Positions 25,265 through 44,695 are shown, counted from the stretch's first letter. The stretch: DNA of 64,000 nt from Sinohyriopsis cumingii (GCA_028554795.2 CM068831.1:66315982-66379981); one strand, 5' to 3'. The notes: a model not told the origin generated them from the sequence alone. Numbers and translations: made by a program.

Positions 25265-25545
25265 CACACTCTGAAGAACAATGTTCTATTTCTTGACATG
25301 TCTGACAGGTATCGTTACTTTTTCTTTCTTCTTGTGTGTCTTTTACGTTATGCACATTATATAGGCATAAAGTTCTTTTGCTTGACAGACATGGTAGATT
25401 TTCAATCTGTGTTTTGACAAAAATAGTGAGAAGCCTTGTTGGAAGCTTTTTCCGAATGACTATCCTTACGTCTCGGACAAGAATTGTGAAATGTTGTGAT
25501 TTTTATATCTCTTAGGTAGAGGAGTGGTCTATATATTTAGGAAGG
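25265..25545 (+). repeat. Diverged duplicate unit B, copy at 25.3 kb
   Basis: Partner of 18,960-19,400, with the tctcggacaagaattgtgaaatgttgtgattttta segment well kept. No coding sequence is supported. Confidence 0.5.
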
Positions 25546-25732
25546 ATCTCTTAAAGCCTAGTCAACATCATGACTTTCGCATCACCAAGTTAAGTCATCC
25601 CTTACCCAAATTTGAATGTTCATGCCATTGTCAGTTCAGCCTTCGAATAAGTGGAATAGATCATTTTGCAGAGACGGGTGCGAGTTCCCGATCACAACAT
25701 GTTACCGTGTGAATACTGAACTACAGTATGAA

Positions 25733-25890
25733 ATGTTGAAAGACACAAAGATCATTTTGAGAAAAGAAGCTCATCAGAAATGATGAAGAATTAACACAGC
25801 AACCGTAATAAGAAATGTTCAAAGACACAAAGATCATTTTGAGGAAAGAAGCTCATCAAAAAGGAAGAAGAATTTGACACAGCAACCGTA
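25733..25890 (+). repeat. Two-copy tandem repeat, unit about 79 bp
   Basis: The string AAAGACACAAAGATCATTTTGAG...AAAGAAGCTCATCA...GAAGAATT...ACACAGCAACCGTAA occurs twice in a row (about 25,738 and 25,817) with a few differences. No function is apparent. Confidence 0.75.
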
Positions 25891-27540
25891 AAATCAAACC
25901 ATTGGCTCGAATTTCAAAGCTAAACATTTCTTTCGGTCTTGTTTTGATATTGTTATTTTGCATATTGATTCTAGACTTTGAGAAACAATGGCCTAAATAT
26001 TTGCATGTATTACCGAATCTCAAAGTTTTAGACATAGCCGGATGTGTCTACGTGGAATGAGGAATCTAATTACAGTATTGCAGTTGTAATGTGACGATCT
26101 GTATGTACTGTACAGACCTATACAGATTCAGTTTTCCCTGAACATACCCGATGCTCTTCATCTTGTCACTACCTTGTTTTGAAGAATCTATCGGATGGTC
26201 ACACTGAGGTGCAGCATAACGTCTTCCACAGGAAACGATGAATTCTTGACGAACCCACTGCTGCTTCCAAGTTCAATAACATCGAGTGCTATGATGTGCC
26301 ACGAAGACAGGGTGATGAGGATGTCCAAGACACAGCGATGCCATTCGTGTACCTTTCGACGAATGTCATCCATGCTCTCGTAAAGCACGCTTTATTCCAC
26401 CGTACCACAATAACACAACAGACAAAAAGACACGTTTCCTATTGCGTTGACTGGCTATTGTGATTCTGAAACTTGATTACACGTGTTCAAAGGGATATGA
26501 TGTAAATATCTTCAATGACCTAGTCCTAAATCTTATCCAAACCTAGAGTTGTCTACTTAGATAAAGTAGAGTCTTTTAGCTGTTGTGTCAAACTGCACGA
26601 ATGCGAGCATAAAGACCCAGGTTATCTTGAACAATTCACGTCGTCTTCGTGCTGTCCCTACCTTCCTTTGGTCAGGACGAATTATAACTGTCGTATCAAA
26701 TTCATTAGAAGAGGAGAGTGTACATTTGCAGCAGCATGAAAGAACAGTTGCATCCAAAAAACCAAAAAGGTTTTATATCTGGTATCTAAATGACATAAGA
26801 AGACAAATTACTTTGAAAATGTCCAATTGGTTTGATACCTATCTACAGCGAAGACACGTTAATGCTTATCATACTATGACTTCTATCATTAGTGTTACAC
26901 TAAAGTTCAAGGAAGCAAATCAATGACACTGTTCAAAAGGAGAACTGATTCCTTCAGATGGGATAATTCCTCTAAAATTTGGAAACGTGTGGTATGATTG
27001 CTAGTGACTACATTTCTTTGTGGCAATTGTTTGAGCCATACTTGCAAACACATGATCACCGAAACTTTATCTGTATACAACAAACTGAATGTTGTCAAAA
27101 TGCCGTGAGCATAGTGTGTTTCCGTTTGCGCTTTATCAGCTCTTAATATGTACCAAGGACTGTGTATATAATGTTACATACGCCAAAATATTGGCGACTG
27201 GAATAATGTACGTGACTGGAAAAGTCTTCGATTTATTTCTTGAACACAAAATGTGACTGACTGTGGCAAGGACATATTGTATAACTAATAAAATAACATA
27301 ATACATGAAACTTCCATTTTTGAAATGCAAATTTTATCTCGATGTTACACCGTCACGTGTCAAATATGTAAAATGTGTTCCATCGATGATGGAATTCCAT
27401 AATGTTAGAAATATACAGCATCCTGCGCTCTCAAAATGAAAGAGGTAAAGTTAGATAGTCAAAGTTCTGAGCGCTGTTTCGTCGCTATCCCGTTCTCATA
27501 ATAATTTCTGGACACGGCGGTTAAGACACAAATAAATTGT

Positions 27541-27961
27541 CAAACGTCTACTCGAATACAAACCAGAATTGTTCGATCGTCCTCCACAACGCATCTTGTG
27601 ATGCTTCTTAAGGTGAAAACTACTTACACGTCACTGAAATAATATCAAAGAAAATCTATTTCATGATCTAGAAAGAATATTTCTCGAAGGCAAAGTGATC
27701 GTGTCTGGCTTGAGTCAAACACATCTTGCAATCTTCCATGACATGTTGGGAACAGATAAAAAAGAAATTAAACTTTATTTTCCACGAAAAGGCCATCATC
27801 GTAATGCTAGTATTATTTACGTGATTGAAAATGTAATTCAGAAAAGTTAGGCTCACCATAAGTCTAAATGTATATTATGTGGTGTTTAAAAATCCAAGAA
27901 ACAAGAGACAAATATGTTGAAGGGTTGGCCAAACAGTTAGGAAAACTGTTAGGAATGTACT
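27541..27961 (+). pseudogene. Relic Polinton packaging ATPase (FtsK/HerA-type)
   Basis: Translated fragments match the ATPase at 58,847-59,563 in order: KRLLEYKPELFDRPPQRIL, then THLAIFHDMLG (Walker B region), then RKGHHRNASIIYV, then FKNPRNKRQI and GLAKQLG. Stops and frame changes separate them. The Walker A region just upstream (about 27,440-27,540) is eroded beyond confident reading. This is a third, much older Polinton trace in the window, ending about 50 bp before duplication copy 3 starts. I could not identify other genes of that element between 25.9 and 27.4 kb. Confidence 0.8.
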
Positions 27962-30702
27962 AAACATCAGGCAGACTAAGTATCTTTGTGGGAGACTGCC
28001 AATAACCCACAGCTAGACCCTATTAAATATGTGTACTACTATTGATAATAATCCTTATATTAAATCTACACTTCTGTAACAAATATTAGCAAAGAATTAT
28101 GTATTCACCAAAATAAGAAATACTGGCCGGGGAGACAACTAGCTTTATTCTGAACAAGGTCAGGTAGAAAAGAGAAGTATAGCTTATAATCACAAGGGAA
28201 AACTAACACATTTAAATTAAAAATACATAAAAATACTGTAAAACATAAAGAAATGAATTCAATATTTACGTGAAAAGAGGATGATGCTATTGACACAGTA
28301 TACAGTGCTGAAGGTATAGACACAGAATAGAAACATATTTAATTGACAAGTTAAAAATGTGACAAAATAGGTGCGATTTCTTTTCCCTTTGTAATACGTA
28401 CTTGGTTAGTCGTAATAGGACATTGCTAGTTGCAAACGATCTGTGCACAGTCTGAAGCCAACACAACTAGATGTTGTTCAATACCACTGACCTATGAACT
28501 ATGCTAAAGGCAATGAGAAAAATTTGTAAATGCAGAATTCCTCTGTCACGACTTCTATATTAGTGACTGCAACAATTTTTGACAATGTGGACAAAGGAAG
28601 ACGTACACATACATAGTTTATATATCATGACGTATTTATACTTGTACTTGGTTTAACTATGTTATATTGGTTTATTGATGAAATGACTATGTACACAATT
28701 ACATTTGATATTGACAATTCTAATTAATGTATATATAGATTGTTCTGTACTAATCTGGATTTGTTATTTTCTGGAAGCTACCTGATAATTCAAACTTATT
28801 GTTTCTAACAGAATTTACTTTGAATTGAACCAAAATTTGAAATCGCAAAATTATTGCTATGATGTCTTTAGGCAATCACGGATCAATTTCAGCAAAATAA
28901 AACGGTGATGATGGTAAATGACACTCAAACCTTTCTTAGTTTAAATTGTTTTTGAAGAGTTTGATTATACTGATTTGCTGTGTAATGTTTTAAGTGAAAA
29001 TTGGAAGTGATTGAAATTAAATTGTTGTGGATAAATATTTAACTACTAATAGTATTTGTCAAAAGAAATTCATTAATTGTTATATATAGCACAGGAAACA
29101 TGGTATATAACCTAAAAGACTGACTTAAAGATAATTCCAAAATTATGATATCGGGATATTCTGATGTAGTTTGTACAGATTAATTTGTCTATTTGATGTC
29201 TTCTCATATATCTCCATAGACTATGTATAACCTTTATGTGTTTGAACTGTTAATTGTTCATTGAGAATGGTCCTATAGAAGTTGTCCTTCGGCTATCTTT
29301 TAATTGAAGTCGGAAGGTGTGCCCCTTAGGATTAGACTCGCACATATTCTGTTGCATCCTCACACATTAACAATCTAGTACTGTAATATATATTTCTTAT
29401 TCCCATAACTTCTTTTGGTGTTTTTCTGAATGTGGGTGTTTTGTTATCTGACCTTCTATTTGGTCATATATGTCTTCTTGGTGGTTCCGTGATTATTTAC
29501 TTGAGGGTCTCTTTTAAGTTACCATTCGTTTGGATTTGACGGTTGTATATACTACTTGGGAATTATACCAATATACAGATTTTAACACACAAACACTCAT
29601 TTGTAAAATAGGCGATACGTAAATAATCAATACCGACAAAGGTTAAGAAATATGTAAAATGAATTGAACCACAAACTATAGATTTTGAAGCAAAATGCAT
29701 CAGAGAACCTTTTAGCGTAAGCTTGTGAGACGGAATGTCAGTTTGCCACAAACTAGAAGCGTAGAAAACGCATTAAAGACGTAAAATATGAAATTCAGTG
29801 AAGACTAGAATCAATATTTCTCTTAGAATTCTTGGAATGTAGAGTTCGAAAATAGTAAAATGAAGGGGTATACTCTAGAGATCAAGTGGATAATGTGCAT
29901 TATAAAAACGAGACGTTTACACTTAAACATAAAGAAATTGGATGATATGACGAAACAGGTTTCCCAAACGATAAATACAGTAAACAAATTTTAAAAAAGA
30001 AATGAAGTATTTAAGGCAATGTATCGAGAAATGTGGTAATGAGAAAGTCTGTCTAAAGATTCATCATGTCATCCAAACTGTCGAGATTGAAGAGCATATA
30101 GAATTTAATACACAGACGTGTAGCGACCTTGCTATACCACTGTGGTAGATAAAGTTTTCAATTTGTAATTTCATTGTTTAATGAGCTTGCGGCCCAATAT
30201 TCACGAAACGCATCAATATTTTATGTTCGACACATTACAAACTTATTTGTAATCAAATGACTTGAAAAGAAACATTTGAGTAGTTGACCAATGTTGCTAA
30301 AATGGATTCCTATTCCGTAGAGATTTATAATAATATAAACGAAAGAAACAATATATCAACCTAAGCATGAACTCATCATTCTGCTCAGGAAATGTGCGAA
30401 GTAGACGTAAGCACATTGTTGAGAAGTTTTATACCCTATTAAAAACTGCATTGACTTTTTAGACCAATTATACAAAATATCTTCAAGAAAATGTTCCTAT
30501 CGCGATATGTAAATACTCGCTGTAATGTATTCGCTTGAATCAAATATTGTGATGATGATCAAGTCTCTGACACGAAAGTCCAGTAACAACCTGTACGAAC
30601 CATTTGAAGAATATTAACGACGTTTTCCAGCCAATGAGATTCTGATATTGATGACTTGCTTCAGCCATTTTCACCTGGATGACACATGTGTTTTTATCCA
30701 GG

Positions 30703-30712
30703 ATATATAAAC
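30703..30712 (+). promoter_or_regulatory. TATA box retained upstream of pseudogene copy 3
   Basis: GATATATAAACAAG lies about 85 bp before the former start codon, at the same offset as in the intact copy. Confidence 0.45.
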
Positions 30713-30787
30713 AAGTTCCCTTGACAGACTTTAGCTGAGTCTATTGATGCCATATGCCTGAGCTGAAATCTTTATTCAGACGTTGCC

Positions 30788-31721
30788 ATGGGAGGTAGTT
30801 ACTGTTTTTGTTCTTACCTTTCTTATTTACCCTCTTGCTTGGACATCTGCCGAAAAAATACAAATTTCCATAACAAATAGGACATTTTTCACGAACTTTC
30901 TGAACGTCTTCAAAACCCTTTTCACACCGTTGATTAGAGGAGCCATATTCAACCGTGGAAACTTGATACTAAGCGTAGTATCCCGGATTCTTGTCATTGT
31001 ATGGGCAACTGTAACAGTCAACTTTCAAGGGACTATGGCCTCAGACCAATTTGTCCCATTTACTATTCCAGCTGTGATGGATGGTCCCTTGAAAGATCAC
31101 GAGACTATCAGGATTACAACAAAAGTCGGTTTAATAGATTCAAAGTGTATGTAATTTATGCGGACGGGCTTCCACAAGGAATATATATCCGCTGTGACAT
31201 AGAGACGGCTGTGGTGGCTGGACGGTCATTAAAAAAAGAATCAGCGGGATTGTTGATTTCGTTTCTGACTGACCAGATTACAAGGATGAATTTGTTGACT
31301 TGAATGGAAAGTTCTGGATCGGAAATGATAATATTCATGCTCTAACGGCGCAGGGACACTACCAGCTGATTGGTCTCTTTCGAATACAAACAAGACCTTG
31401 GCCACATTCAGTAATTTCAATGCTTGAAGTGAGAATAGCGGAAACATCCTAACGGCGGTAGGCAATCCTGGAACTGCTGGCGATGCCTTAACTTCGCATT
31501 CTTGGTATAAGTTTACAACCAAAGATCGAGACAACGAGAGTTATGGATCTAGTTGCGCCGAATTGTGTAAACGTGTTTGGTGGTTCAATATTTTTGCCAT
31601 TAGTGTAATTTTGTTGGTGTCTATGGATCGACGGTTTTCGGACTTGGAATAATTTTGGAGTTCATTATCCGGATTTTACACGACCATGGTGTATGCCGAT
31701 ATGAAAGTGATGAAGCAATAA
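30788..31721 (+). pseudogene. Fibrinogen-related pseudogene, copy 3
   Basis: Full-length relative of the 8,221 gene, with the former start near 30,788 and stop near 31,721. Recognisable pieces are the signal peptide, SYYSSCDGWSL-like text, YVIYADG, the FGDL-NG-FW-GNDNIHAL text and the final YADMKV. Multiple single-base slips and stops break it. The start region has shifted frame, and the longest frames are 123 and 100 codons. Its promoter and 3' flank are still similar to copy 1. Confidence 0.85.
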
Positions 31722-34203
31722 ATACAACATTAAAATTAACCGTCCGCATCAGATAAAGTTCTATTGAAAACACGGTGTGGCTTCATTAGCATCTAGATTG
31801 TACAAGATGGCTGATGTTTTGATAATAACTGTTCGGTTTCAGCCTCTGGAAAGGTTAATATATTTGTATTCTACAGCAATTATATTTACTTCATGAAGTT
31901 TTAACATATATTTACGAACTGTTCGTGCGTTGAAAAGGTTTAAAAGTCGTAACTGTCTTGTCATATACCAGGTCCTGAAACTATTAGATTTTGAACCGTC
32001 CTCTATATTTTTAGTTCCCAGATGCTGTTCACGTTTTGGCAAACAGAAACTTGTATAGTTTTAGAATCGATCTAGGGCTGGTTTTATAAGCCTACATTAC
32101 ATTAGCATAGCACAAAATCAAACAAAGTGTGCTACCAAATATACTGAATCATTTCTAAATTCACATTCCAGGTACTATAATAAATATTACCAACATTCTA
32201 TGCGAAATTAGTTTGCTTACTTTTAATTAATATTGACGAACTTCTCATCTCTTGTATATGATTTAATTTGCTTCGTTTTAGATCCAAGAGTTGAATTTAG
32301 ACAAAGCATTAGGCTACAATTGTAATTGTAAATTCTCGTTGATGCAGATTTCCTAAAGAGTGTTACTTTGGTTTTTGTCATCTAAGAGAGTTACCGCTTT
32401 TTTCATACTAGAATTAATATATAGTGTTGTTCGGTATTGATCAACTGTGGTTGTTCAGTTTATATTGCCAATAACTACACTAATAAACTTTCTAGCAACA
32501 TACTTTCTAGCAACATACAGATTAAATTTATATCACATGTATGTCTCTCTTTGGATTTATCATTGCAATTCTCCTCTAGTACACTTGAAACATTAATGTG
32601 TACATTTTTCTGCTCTCTGTTCTTTTCTTCCCTTCTGAATAATCAATCAGCAAATGCACAGTCCACCAGCCACAGTCATTATGTTAATCGGTGGTGTTCA
32701 CCATATAATTTCGTCTTGCCAAGTTGAAAGTCAGGAGAATATCGAGAACTTTATTTGAATGTATCAAAAAATGTTTTATATAATGTAATTTCATAATATA
32801 GCATTGTAGTCTTAGGCACTTGCAAAACACAATAATTTACATGTAGGTAGGAGAATGTAAGAAATGTATTACACATGTGCGTACATAGAATTTAATACAT
32901 ATGAACGAATATAATTAGACGAGAAGAAGGTATGGGAAAGTGTTTGAGTTGAACATTGCTATTACCATTTTATTGTGTAAAAACCGAGAAAAGAATTATT
33001 ATTTGTACTTCTGACTTTTGTTTTAATGATCCTAACACTTGTCGATCTGTTTCAACTTCTTTTTTGAATATCTACCAGTTTTCAATCACTTTCTTCTTGG
33101 CTCAGCATTAATGGTTAGGCATAGGTATCACTTGTCTTGCAGCGATGCCTACGGCAATTGCAGCGGCTTCAACAAATCTAAGGTTCATTGTTATTTTTTA
33201 GTGTCAAATATTTGAACATTAGTTGATGCCTTAAACTATAACTTTGTCCATGCTTGATATATTCCTTAAGTTTTCACCTCAGTGTGCTAAGATTAAGGGT
33301 GCTCCCGTGTAACAGAATAATGCAAGAAACGTCAGATCGATGCTCAACATAACAAATAGTCCGTACATAATGTTGAAGGAGTCTGCACTGTTTGATTCGT
33401 TACTTAGTTGATAGATAACTACAGAATGGTGTCATAAAAAAGGTTTGCCATATATGTTGGAAAAGCAATTAAATTTATTTTCAGAGGTCTACAAAAGATC
33501 TATCTACCACAAAGATAAGAAAGTACACACTTGTAGATTTTCAGGTTTACACGAAACCATTGGACGAAGATTTTAATCCTTATAATAATTCGAACGTTTA
33601 CCTACAGTATTGCAGGAGTTGTAACATTTATCGCTTGCTTTAGCAGTAGAAACAATAATTTTCTAAGCTTATTTTCAACAAACTGTTTCTACTTGCTACA
33701 GAAGTTTTTGAATTCTTCCAAAAAAGAAACAATGGACTCCCTCCTAGTTTAGTAAAACATTGGTATGTTTTCTCAGTACATACTAAATCCAACACCCCTG
33801 TCCGAAAACAAATCGTTCTGAAAGCACGTAACTAAATCATTGATACCGTGTTCGAATGGAACGGTTTCAAGATAAAGAAACAGGTACAAGGACGGCATCG
33901 AACGATGAGATGCTTAGACGTTAAATTGATACATGACGATTTAGAACAGACATAAAAACAACACTGGTTATTAAATTAGTAATCATTTATAGCAATATGG
34001 ATCGATGGCTAAAGCACATTTTACATTTTAAAATAGATTTTGAGTCTCTAATACTACCCATTCTTTTGCATTAAATTACAAATACGAATAAGAATCCCAC
34101 TAATATTAAAGAGACAGCATTAGCCAGGAAGGCAACATCTCATTCTGCACTCTTAGGCGATAAACTTATCTCACTATTAGTAATTCTAGGGATGCAGCTC
34201 TCT

Positions 34204-34205
<2 letters not shown>

Positions 34206-34273
<68 letters not shown>
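34206..34273. repeat. (GT)n microsatellite
   Basis: Thirty-four uninterrupted GT units. The Cys-Val and Thr-His ORFs crossing it are artefacts. Confidence 0.95.
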
Positions 34274-34275
<2 letters not shown>

Positions 34276-34879
34276 AATTCGGCATGTGGACGGAAACTAG
34301 CTTCAGAAAATAGGTCCCAAATCCAAATAAGCCCTTTAAAATTTTATCAAAACAATAAGTCATATAGTTATACCTATTACTGTGGTTATAAAAACACATT
34401 TTCTTTAAGTAACGATACTTGTACAATTTCCTTGGGATTTACCTGCAGTATTTATATAATCAATGGTGCAAAGTTGCAATAGCCTGTCAACAATATGCAT
34501 TAAATTTCCTGGTTACAAGGGACTCATACTATAATGTATTTAATGCTTTATTGATTTTGTTATTGTTGTTGCTGTTTCTTAAGAAATTATAATTTTCTTA
34601 AAATCGGTTATTTTTAATTAAATATAAAAATATCCACAGAGACAGAGTTTTATGGCTGATAGTAATTTAATTAAAGGAGAATAATAATTTAGATCAATTG
34701 TAAATATATTAAATATTTTAACTTTCTCGTGTTGGTTCGTCATTTCCCTTAGTTTCTACGCCACGCTTATTTCCATGCTTCGGTACGTGAATGGCTAAGC
34801 GTTAAGTTTTTATAGTGCTCTACTTTTTTTCGTCAAAACCATCGTTCATGTTTAAATCATATGTGTGTCTCATATTGAT

Positions 34880-37820
34880 TTAATGGGAAGCATGGATCGC
34901 ATTCACGTCGCGCTCCCCCTCAGTACTCAGCAAAGGCTCCGTCCAAGGCTGTTGAAACAAAGGATACAACTTGCAAACCTAATTCAGCAATGAATCCCGG
35001 TTACGTGCCACTATCAAGAGCAACCCCCGACGTGCCAATGTCAGCTGACTTTCAAGCCATGGTGCCGGCCCTAGGAGTTTTACAACTTAACGTTGAGTGT
35101 CTCTCAGGCTCCCAACGAACCATCATCAGCACTATAGCCCACCGTCATAATGTTGACATAATCTGTCCGCAGGAGGCTCATGTAGCAGACCAGGTGGCAG
35201 CACGATATACTACTGGAGGCTTTGACCTTATATCATCAACACCTGACTCCAAATTCGGTCGTGCTACGTATGCATGCTGCGATATTGATGATGCCTCTCC
35301 AGGTTTTTCTACTCGATTCTGTGACGTGGTCCAAGTTGGAAGGTACAAGACTACTAATGTTCCCAAACCGCCCAGTGCCCACTTGGACAACAATATGCTT
35401 CGAAATCTCGAACACCCAGCCGTCTGTATTGCGACTTCAACAGTCATCACCTTGACTGGGACTACTCACAATCTGATGAAGACAGGGAACACTTGGAAGA
35501 GTAGACAATGAACAGTGACCTCCTTCTGACCCACGACTCCAAGCAACGTGGGACCTTTCATTCTGCAAGATGACAAGATTAGTACTCACCGGACCTGTGC
35601 TTTGTCAGCTCAACTGGTCGATCATCCTCAGGCAATCAGCCAAACTGTTCTTCCCACACAGTCAGCACAGAACAACACTTATCCATATTGGATTTCAGCT
35701 GCCGACTATACACAGCTCTTCACAGCGGCACTGGAACTTCCGCAAAGTAGATTGGCGAAGTACGCTGACATAATTGAGCGTAGCATAGTCCCTATACCAT
35801 CTCGCTGCATCCCAATCAAGGAATCATTCCACCGCTTCCATAGAGCCATATTCAATGCATTCACATGGTTTGTCCCTCGTGTTCGTCTTCTTGTCTCTGC
35901 ACCGTGTTTGGATGAAGAATGTCAGGCTCTTCTCAAGGAATATGAAGCTTCTGGAGACCTAGACACAGGAAGCCTAGACATAGCAGACCACCTGATCGAT
36001 TCCCTGGTCACTGCCACGCGCACTCGCTAGGAATAAACTATAGGATCACTCATCTTTACGAAAATGCTGTTGTCAAGCCAAAGGCTGTAACTTATTACAA
36101 GTTGTTAAAGCACCCCTTCAGAAATAGCACCGAGGTCAAGTACGCGATGAATGGCGACAATACTGCCGTGGGAAGTCAGATGAACCAGGTCAAAGTACTC
36201 ATTTACAACAATATAACTTGAAACGGTGCTATGCAGCATCAAATCAGGCAAATCAGCAGGATATGACAACATATTGCTTGAGTTCCTGAAGCAAAATAAT
36301 GGCTTGCTGTTTTTTTACACCCCTGTGTTAGGGAAAAGTGCTTGCCGACTTTATGGCACCAAGCAAAGATTATTGCGATACCAAAGCCTGGCAAAGATCC
36401 CTATGCGGCGAGTTATTAGATGATCTTCTTGCTTTCAGTCTGTTTTAAGGCGATGAAGCGCATGATTCTCCAAAGAATTGATCCTCACTTGGAGAATATC
36501 ATAATTGTTGAGCACACAGGCTTCAGGCATGGCCGTAGCACTTGCGATCAAGTCCTTGACTTGACTACATTTTTTGAAAACGGCTCTCAGAGGAACCTTA
36601 AAACTGGAGTTGTTTTCTCTCGATCTAAAACTGGCAGATGACATGATCCGGCACGTATGCCTGCTGATGAAAATTTCCAGAGTATAGCCGCGCTGGATAG
36701 TTGAGACTATTGAACAGTTCCTTCAGAGAGTATATCAGAGAGAGCTGCAGCTCGTCGATGCGTCACACTAATAGACTCCCGCAAGGGTCTGTTCTTTCGC
36801 CAAGTTTGTTCAATGTCTATATCAATGACTTACCTCTAACACAGTCGCACAAGTTAATGTATGCAGATGACGTTGCTCTCGGGACCCAAAGTCGCTCATT
36901 TACTGAGCTTGAGGGGGTACTGAACAAGGACCGCGAGGATATGACGGAGCGCCTTCCCCCTTAGCAACAGCAAATGCGAACAGTGAGCTTTGCATCCTTC
37001 TCAGTGGGCTGCAAATAAAGCACGTCCCGACACCAACATACATTGGTGTGGCTCTGGACTAATCACTGACATTCTGCAACCAGTTGAAGAAAACTGAAGC
37101 AAAACGTAGCACTCGGAAAAACCTACTCCACAAACTGGCTGGCTCAACCTGGGACACTAGTGCTCAGACACTCAAGACATCAGCGGTGGCCCTCTGTTAT
37201 GCGATAGCCGAGTATTGTGCTCCTGTCTGGGCTCGATCATCCCATACTAAGTTAATTGATGTCCAGCTAAACACAACAATGCGCATGATCACTGGAACAC
37301 TACGTCCAACTCCTTTTACATGGCTACCAGTACTCAGCAATATTCCTCCACCGTATAAGCTTCGCATTGGAGCAACCACAAAAGTGTTGGCCAAGGTCTA
37401 TACCAGTGAAAAACTTCCACTGTACATTGACATCACATCACATCCAACAGTCCGCTTGACTTGGATACGCTAAATCTGGTTAGGTCCGTTGCCGGACGAT
37501 ATGACACCTATTTCGGAAGGGAGCGTTTAGTAATCTTCAATAGATGTTGTAGACCACTCCCTCGTATCTGAGACATCTGTCTTACATCCTGGCTTCAACC
37601 TTCCACGTCATCTGTGGACCACACTAAACCGCTATCAGACAGAACAGGATCGTTGTGTAGTCAACCAGTATAATGGCGCCAGGCCGCTAACTCTTCCGGT
37701 TGCTTTGGAGTCTTCAGACCATGTCATACGTTGTGAACAAAGGTCCACTGACAAAGTTCCACTGTGGAGTGCAGGCTCTGCAAGTTGCTGATATTGACTC
37801 TGTTAAATGGCAGAGCACGC
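34880..37820 (+). mobile_element. Degenerate Jockey-like non-LTR retrotransposon (LINE)
   Basis: Broken ORF2 in order. An apurinic endonuclease domain starts with LQLNVECLSGSQRTII...ICPQEAHV (35,070-35,180) and ends near 35,610 with a GTFH...YSPDLCFVS-like reading. Reverse transcriptase pieces follow: GKSAGYDNI (about 36,240), EHTGFRHGRSTCDQ (36,510-36,550), LPQGSVLSPSLFNVYINDLP (36,777-36,836) and the catalytic YADD (36,860-36,871). The thumb text LCYAIAEYCAPVWARS is near 37,195, and the C-terminal QTM-HIVN-like reading near 37,710. Frames are interrupted at least six times, so it is dead. The 5' end near 34,880 and 3' end near 37,820 are estimates; no poly(A) tail or target-site duplication is clear. 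Confidence 0.85.
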
Positions 37821-38172
37821 AATGAACACGATAATTATTGATTTAATCAATGTGAATAAACATAGAAACTCAAATAAGAAAACAATCAACTTATACACAC
37901 TCATAGTTGATTGTAACCACAAATGGCAGTGGACTACATTTTCTAGCGAACACACTCGGCAGGGATATATAGAAGTTCATTCACTCGGTCAATACACAGT
38001 TGCCTGTAGTCAATCATAATTCCGTTCTAAGGGAACAAATGTGTATGTCAGATAGATAAAAAATATGTATAGTATGTAAGCAGTATCAATGATATACCAG
38101 TCGTTGTATAAATTTTCAATAAAAGGAAACTCAGCAAGCCTTGTTTTCTTATAATGAAAATGTGTACATACT

Positions 38173-38397
38173 AAACACACACACACACACGCGCATGCAT
38201 GCATGCATGCATACATACATACATACATACATACATACATACATACATACATACATACATACATACATACATACATACATGCATGCATGCATGCATGCAT
38301 GCATCCATACATACATACATGCATACATACATACATACATACATACATACATACATACATACATACATACATACATACATACATACATACGTACATA
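38173..38397. repeat. Compound microsatellite (AC)n-(ATGC)n-(ATAC)n
   Basis: AC repeats, then ATGC units, then two ATAC blocks separated by an ATGC block. It directly abuts the SINE. All ORFs here are repeat artefacts. Confidence 0.95.
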
Positions 38398-38645
38398 GGG
38401 GCCCCGAGTGTCCGAGTGATCTAAAGCGCTCTCCGTTACGGATCACTGCCATCTCACCTCCGTCTGCTTACGTTCGAGTCTCGGATTCGGCCTATGTGGG
38501 TATGTGAGAAAGCTTGCCAGTAGCTTCCCGAGGGTCGGTGGTTCTTTCCGGTGATTTCACGGGTTCTTCCTCCACCATTAATACTGGCCGCCATGTATAG
38601 CCTATCGTGTGCTAAAAATGGCGTTAAACCCTACAACAGCAACTA
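38398..38645 (+). mobile_element. tRNA-derived SINE
   Basis: The head is tRNA-like: an A-box-like GTGTCCGAGTGATCTAAAGCGC as in Ser/Leu tRNAs, then a B-box-like CGTTCGAGTCTC about 50 bp later (near 38,472). A ~160-bp unrelated body follows, ending AAAAATGGCGTTAAACCCTAC-AACAGCAAC, a tail style common in bivalve SINEs. It lies between an ATAC array and a TA array. Transcription by RNA polymerase III from the internal boxes is expected for a young copy. The family name is not claimed. Confidence 0.75.
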
Positions 38646-38652
38646 CATACAT

Positions 38653-44450
<5,798 letters not shown>

Positions 44451-44452
44451 GG

Positions 44453-44695
44453 TGGGATACCATACGTACAATGGGAATTAGCATTAAAAACACACCTGGG
44501 ATCATATACGTACAATGGAAATTTAACATGGCGAAAAATCGTGGGACAATATACGTACAAGGGAAATTAACATGGGAATAAATAGTGGGTCAATATAAGT
44601 ACAAGGGAAATTAACATGGGAATAAATCGTGGGTCAATATACGTACAAGGGGAATTTAACATGGGGAATAGAGTTTGGGCTTGTTTAGGGACAAG
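44453..44695. repeat. 44-45-bp tandem repeat, about 5.5 units
   Basis: Units begin at 44,453, 44,498, 44,543, 44,587 and 44,631, with a partial unit at 44,677. Each has the form GGG(A/T)CAATATACGTACAAGG followed by GAAATTAACATGGGAATAAATCGT. The array ends where the GC-richer Polinton region begins, so it may mark the element edge or subterminal repeats. Confidence 0.85.

Larger units (their letters stand above)
28005..33680 (+). repeat. Segmental duplication copy 3 (fibrinogen-gene locus)
   Basis: Partner of 5,455-11,110. Alignable blocks include the start, the 28.6-29.2 kb portion (acctgataattcaaa, agcaaaataaaacggtgatg), the promoter, the pseudogene, the downstream flank to 32.75 kb and the tail at 33.2-33.67 kb. 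A segment near 32.85-33.01 kb is in the opposite orientation relative to copy 1. Outside the pseudogene no gene is seen. Confidence 0.75.

Noticed and set aside
26188-26926. ORFs at 26.2-26.9 kb as further genes of the relic Polinton
   Set aside because: They lie next to the ATPase relic but I could not match them to any Polinton protein, and both strands give similar-length frames.
38398-38490. Functional tRNA gene
   Set aside because: A- and B-box-like strings are present but the cloverleaf is not complete and a SINE body and tail follow.
44453-44695. Regularly spaced repeats as a CRISPR array
   Set aside because: Repeats are contiguous with no unique spacers, and the genome is eukaryotic.
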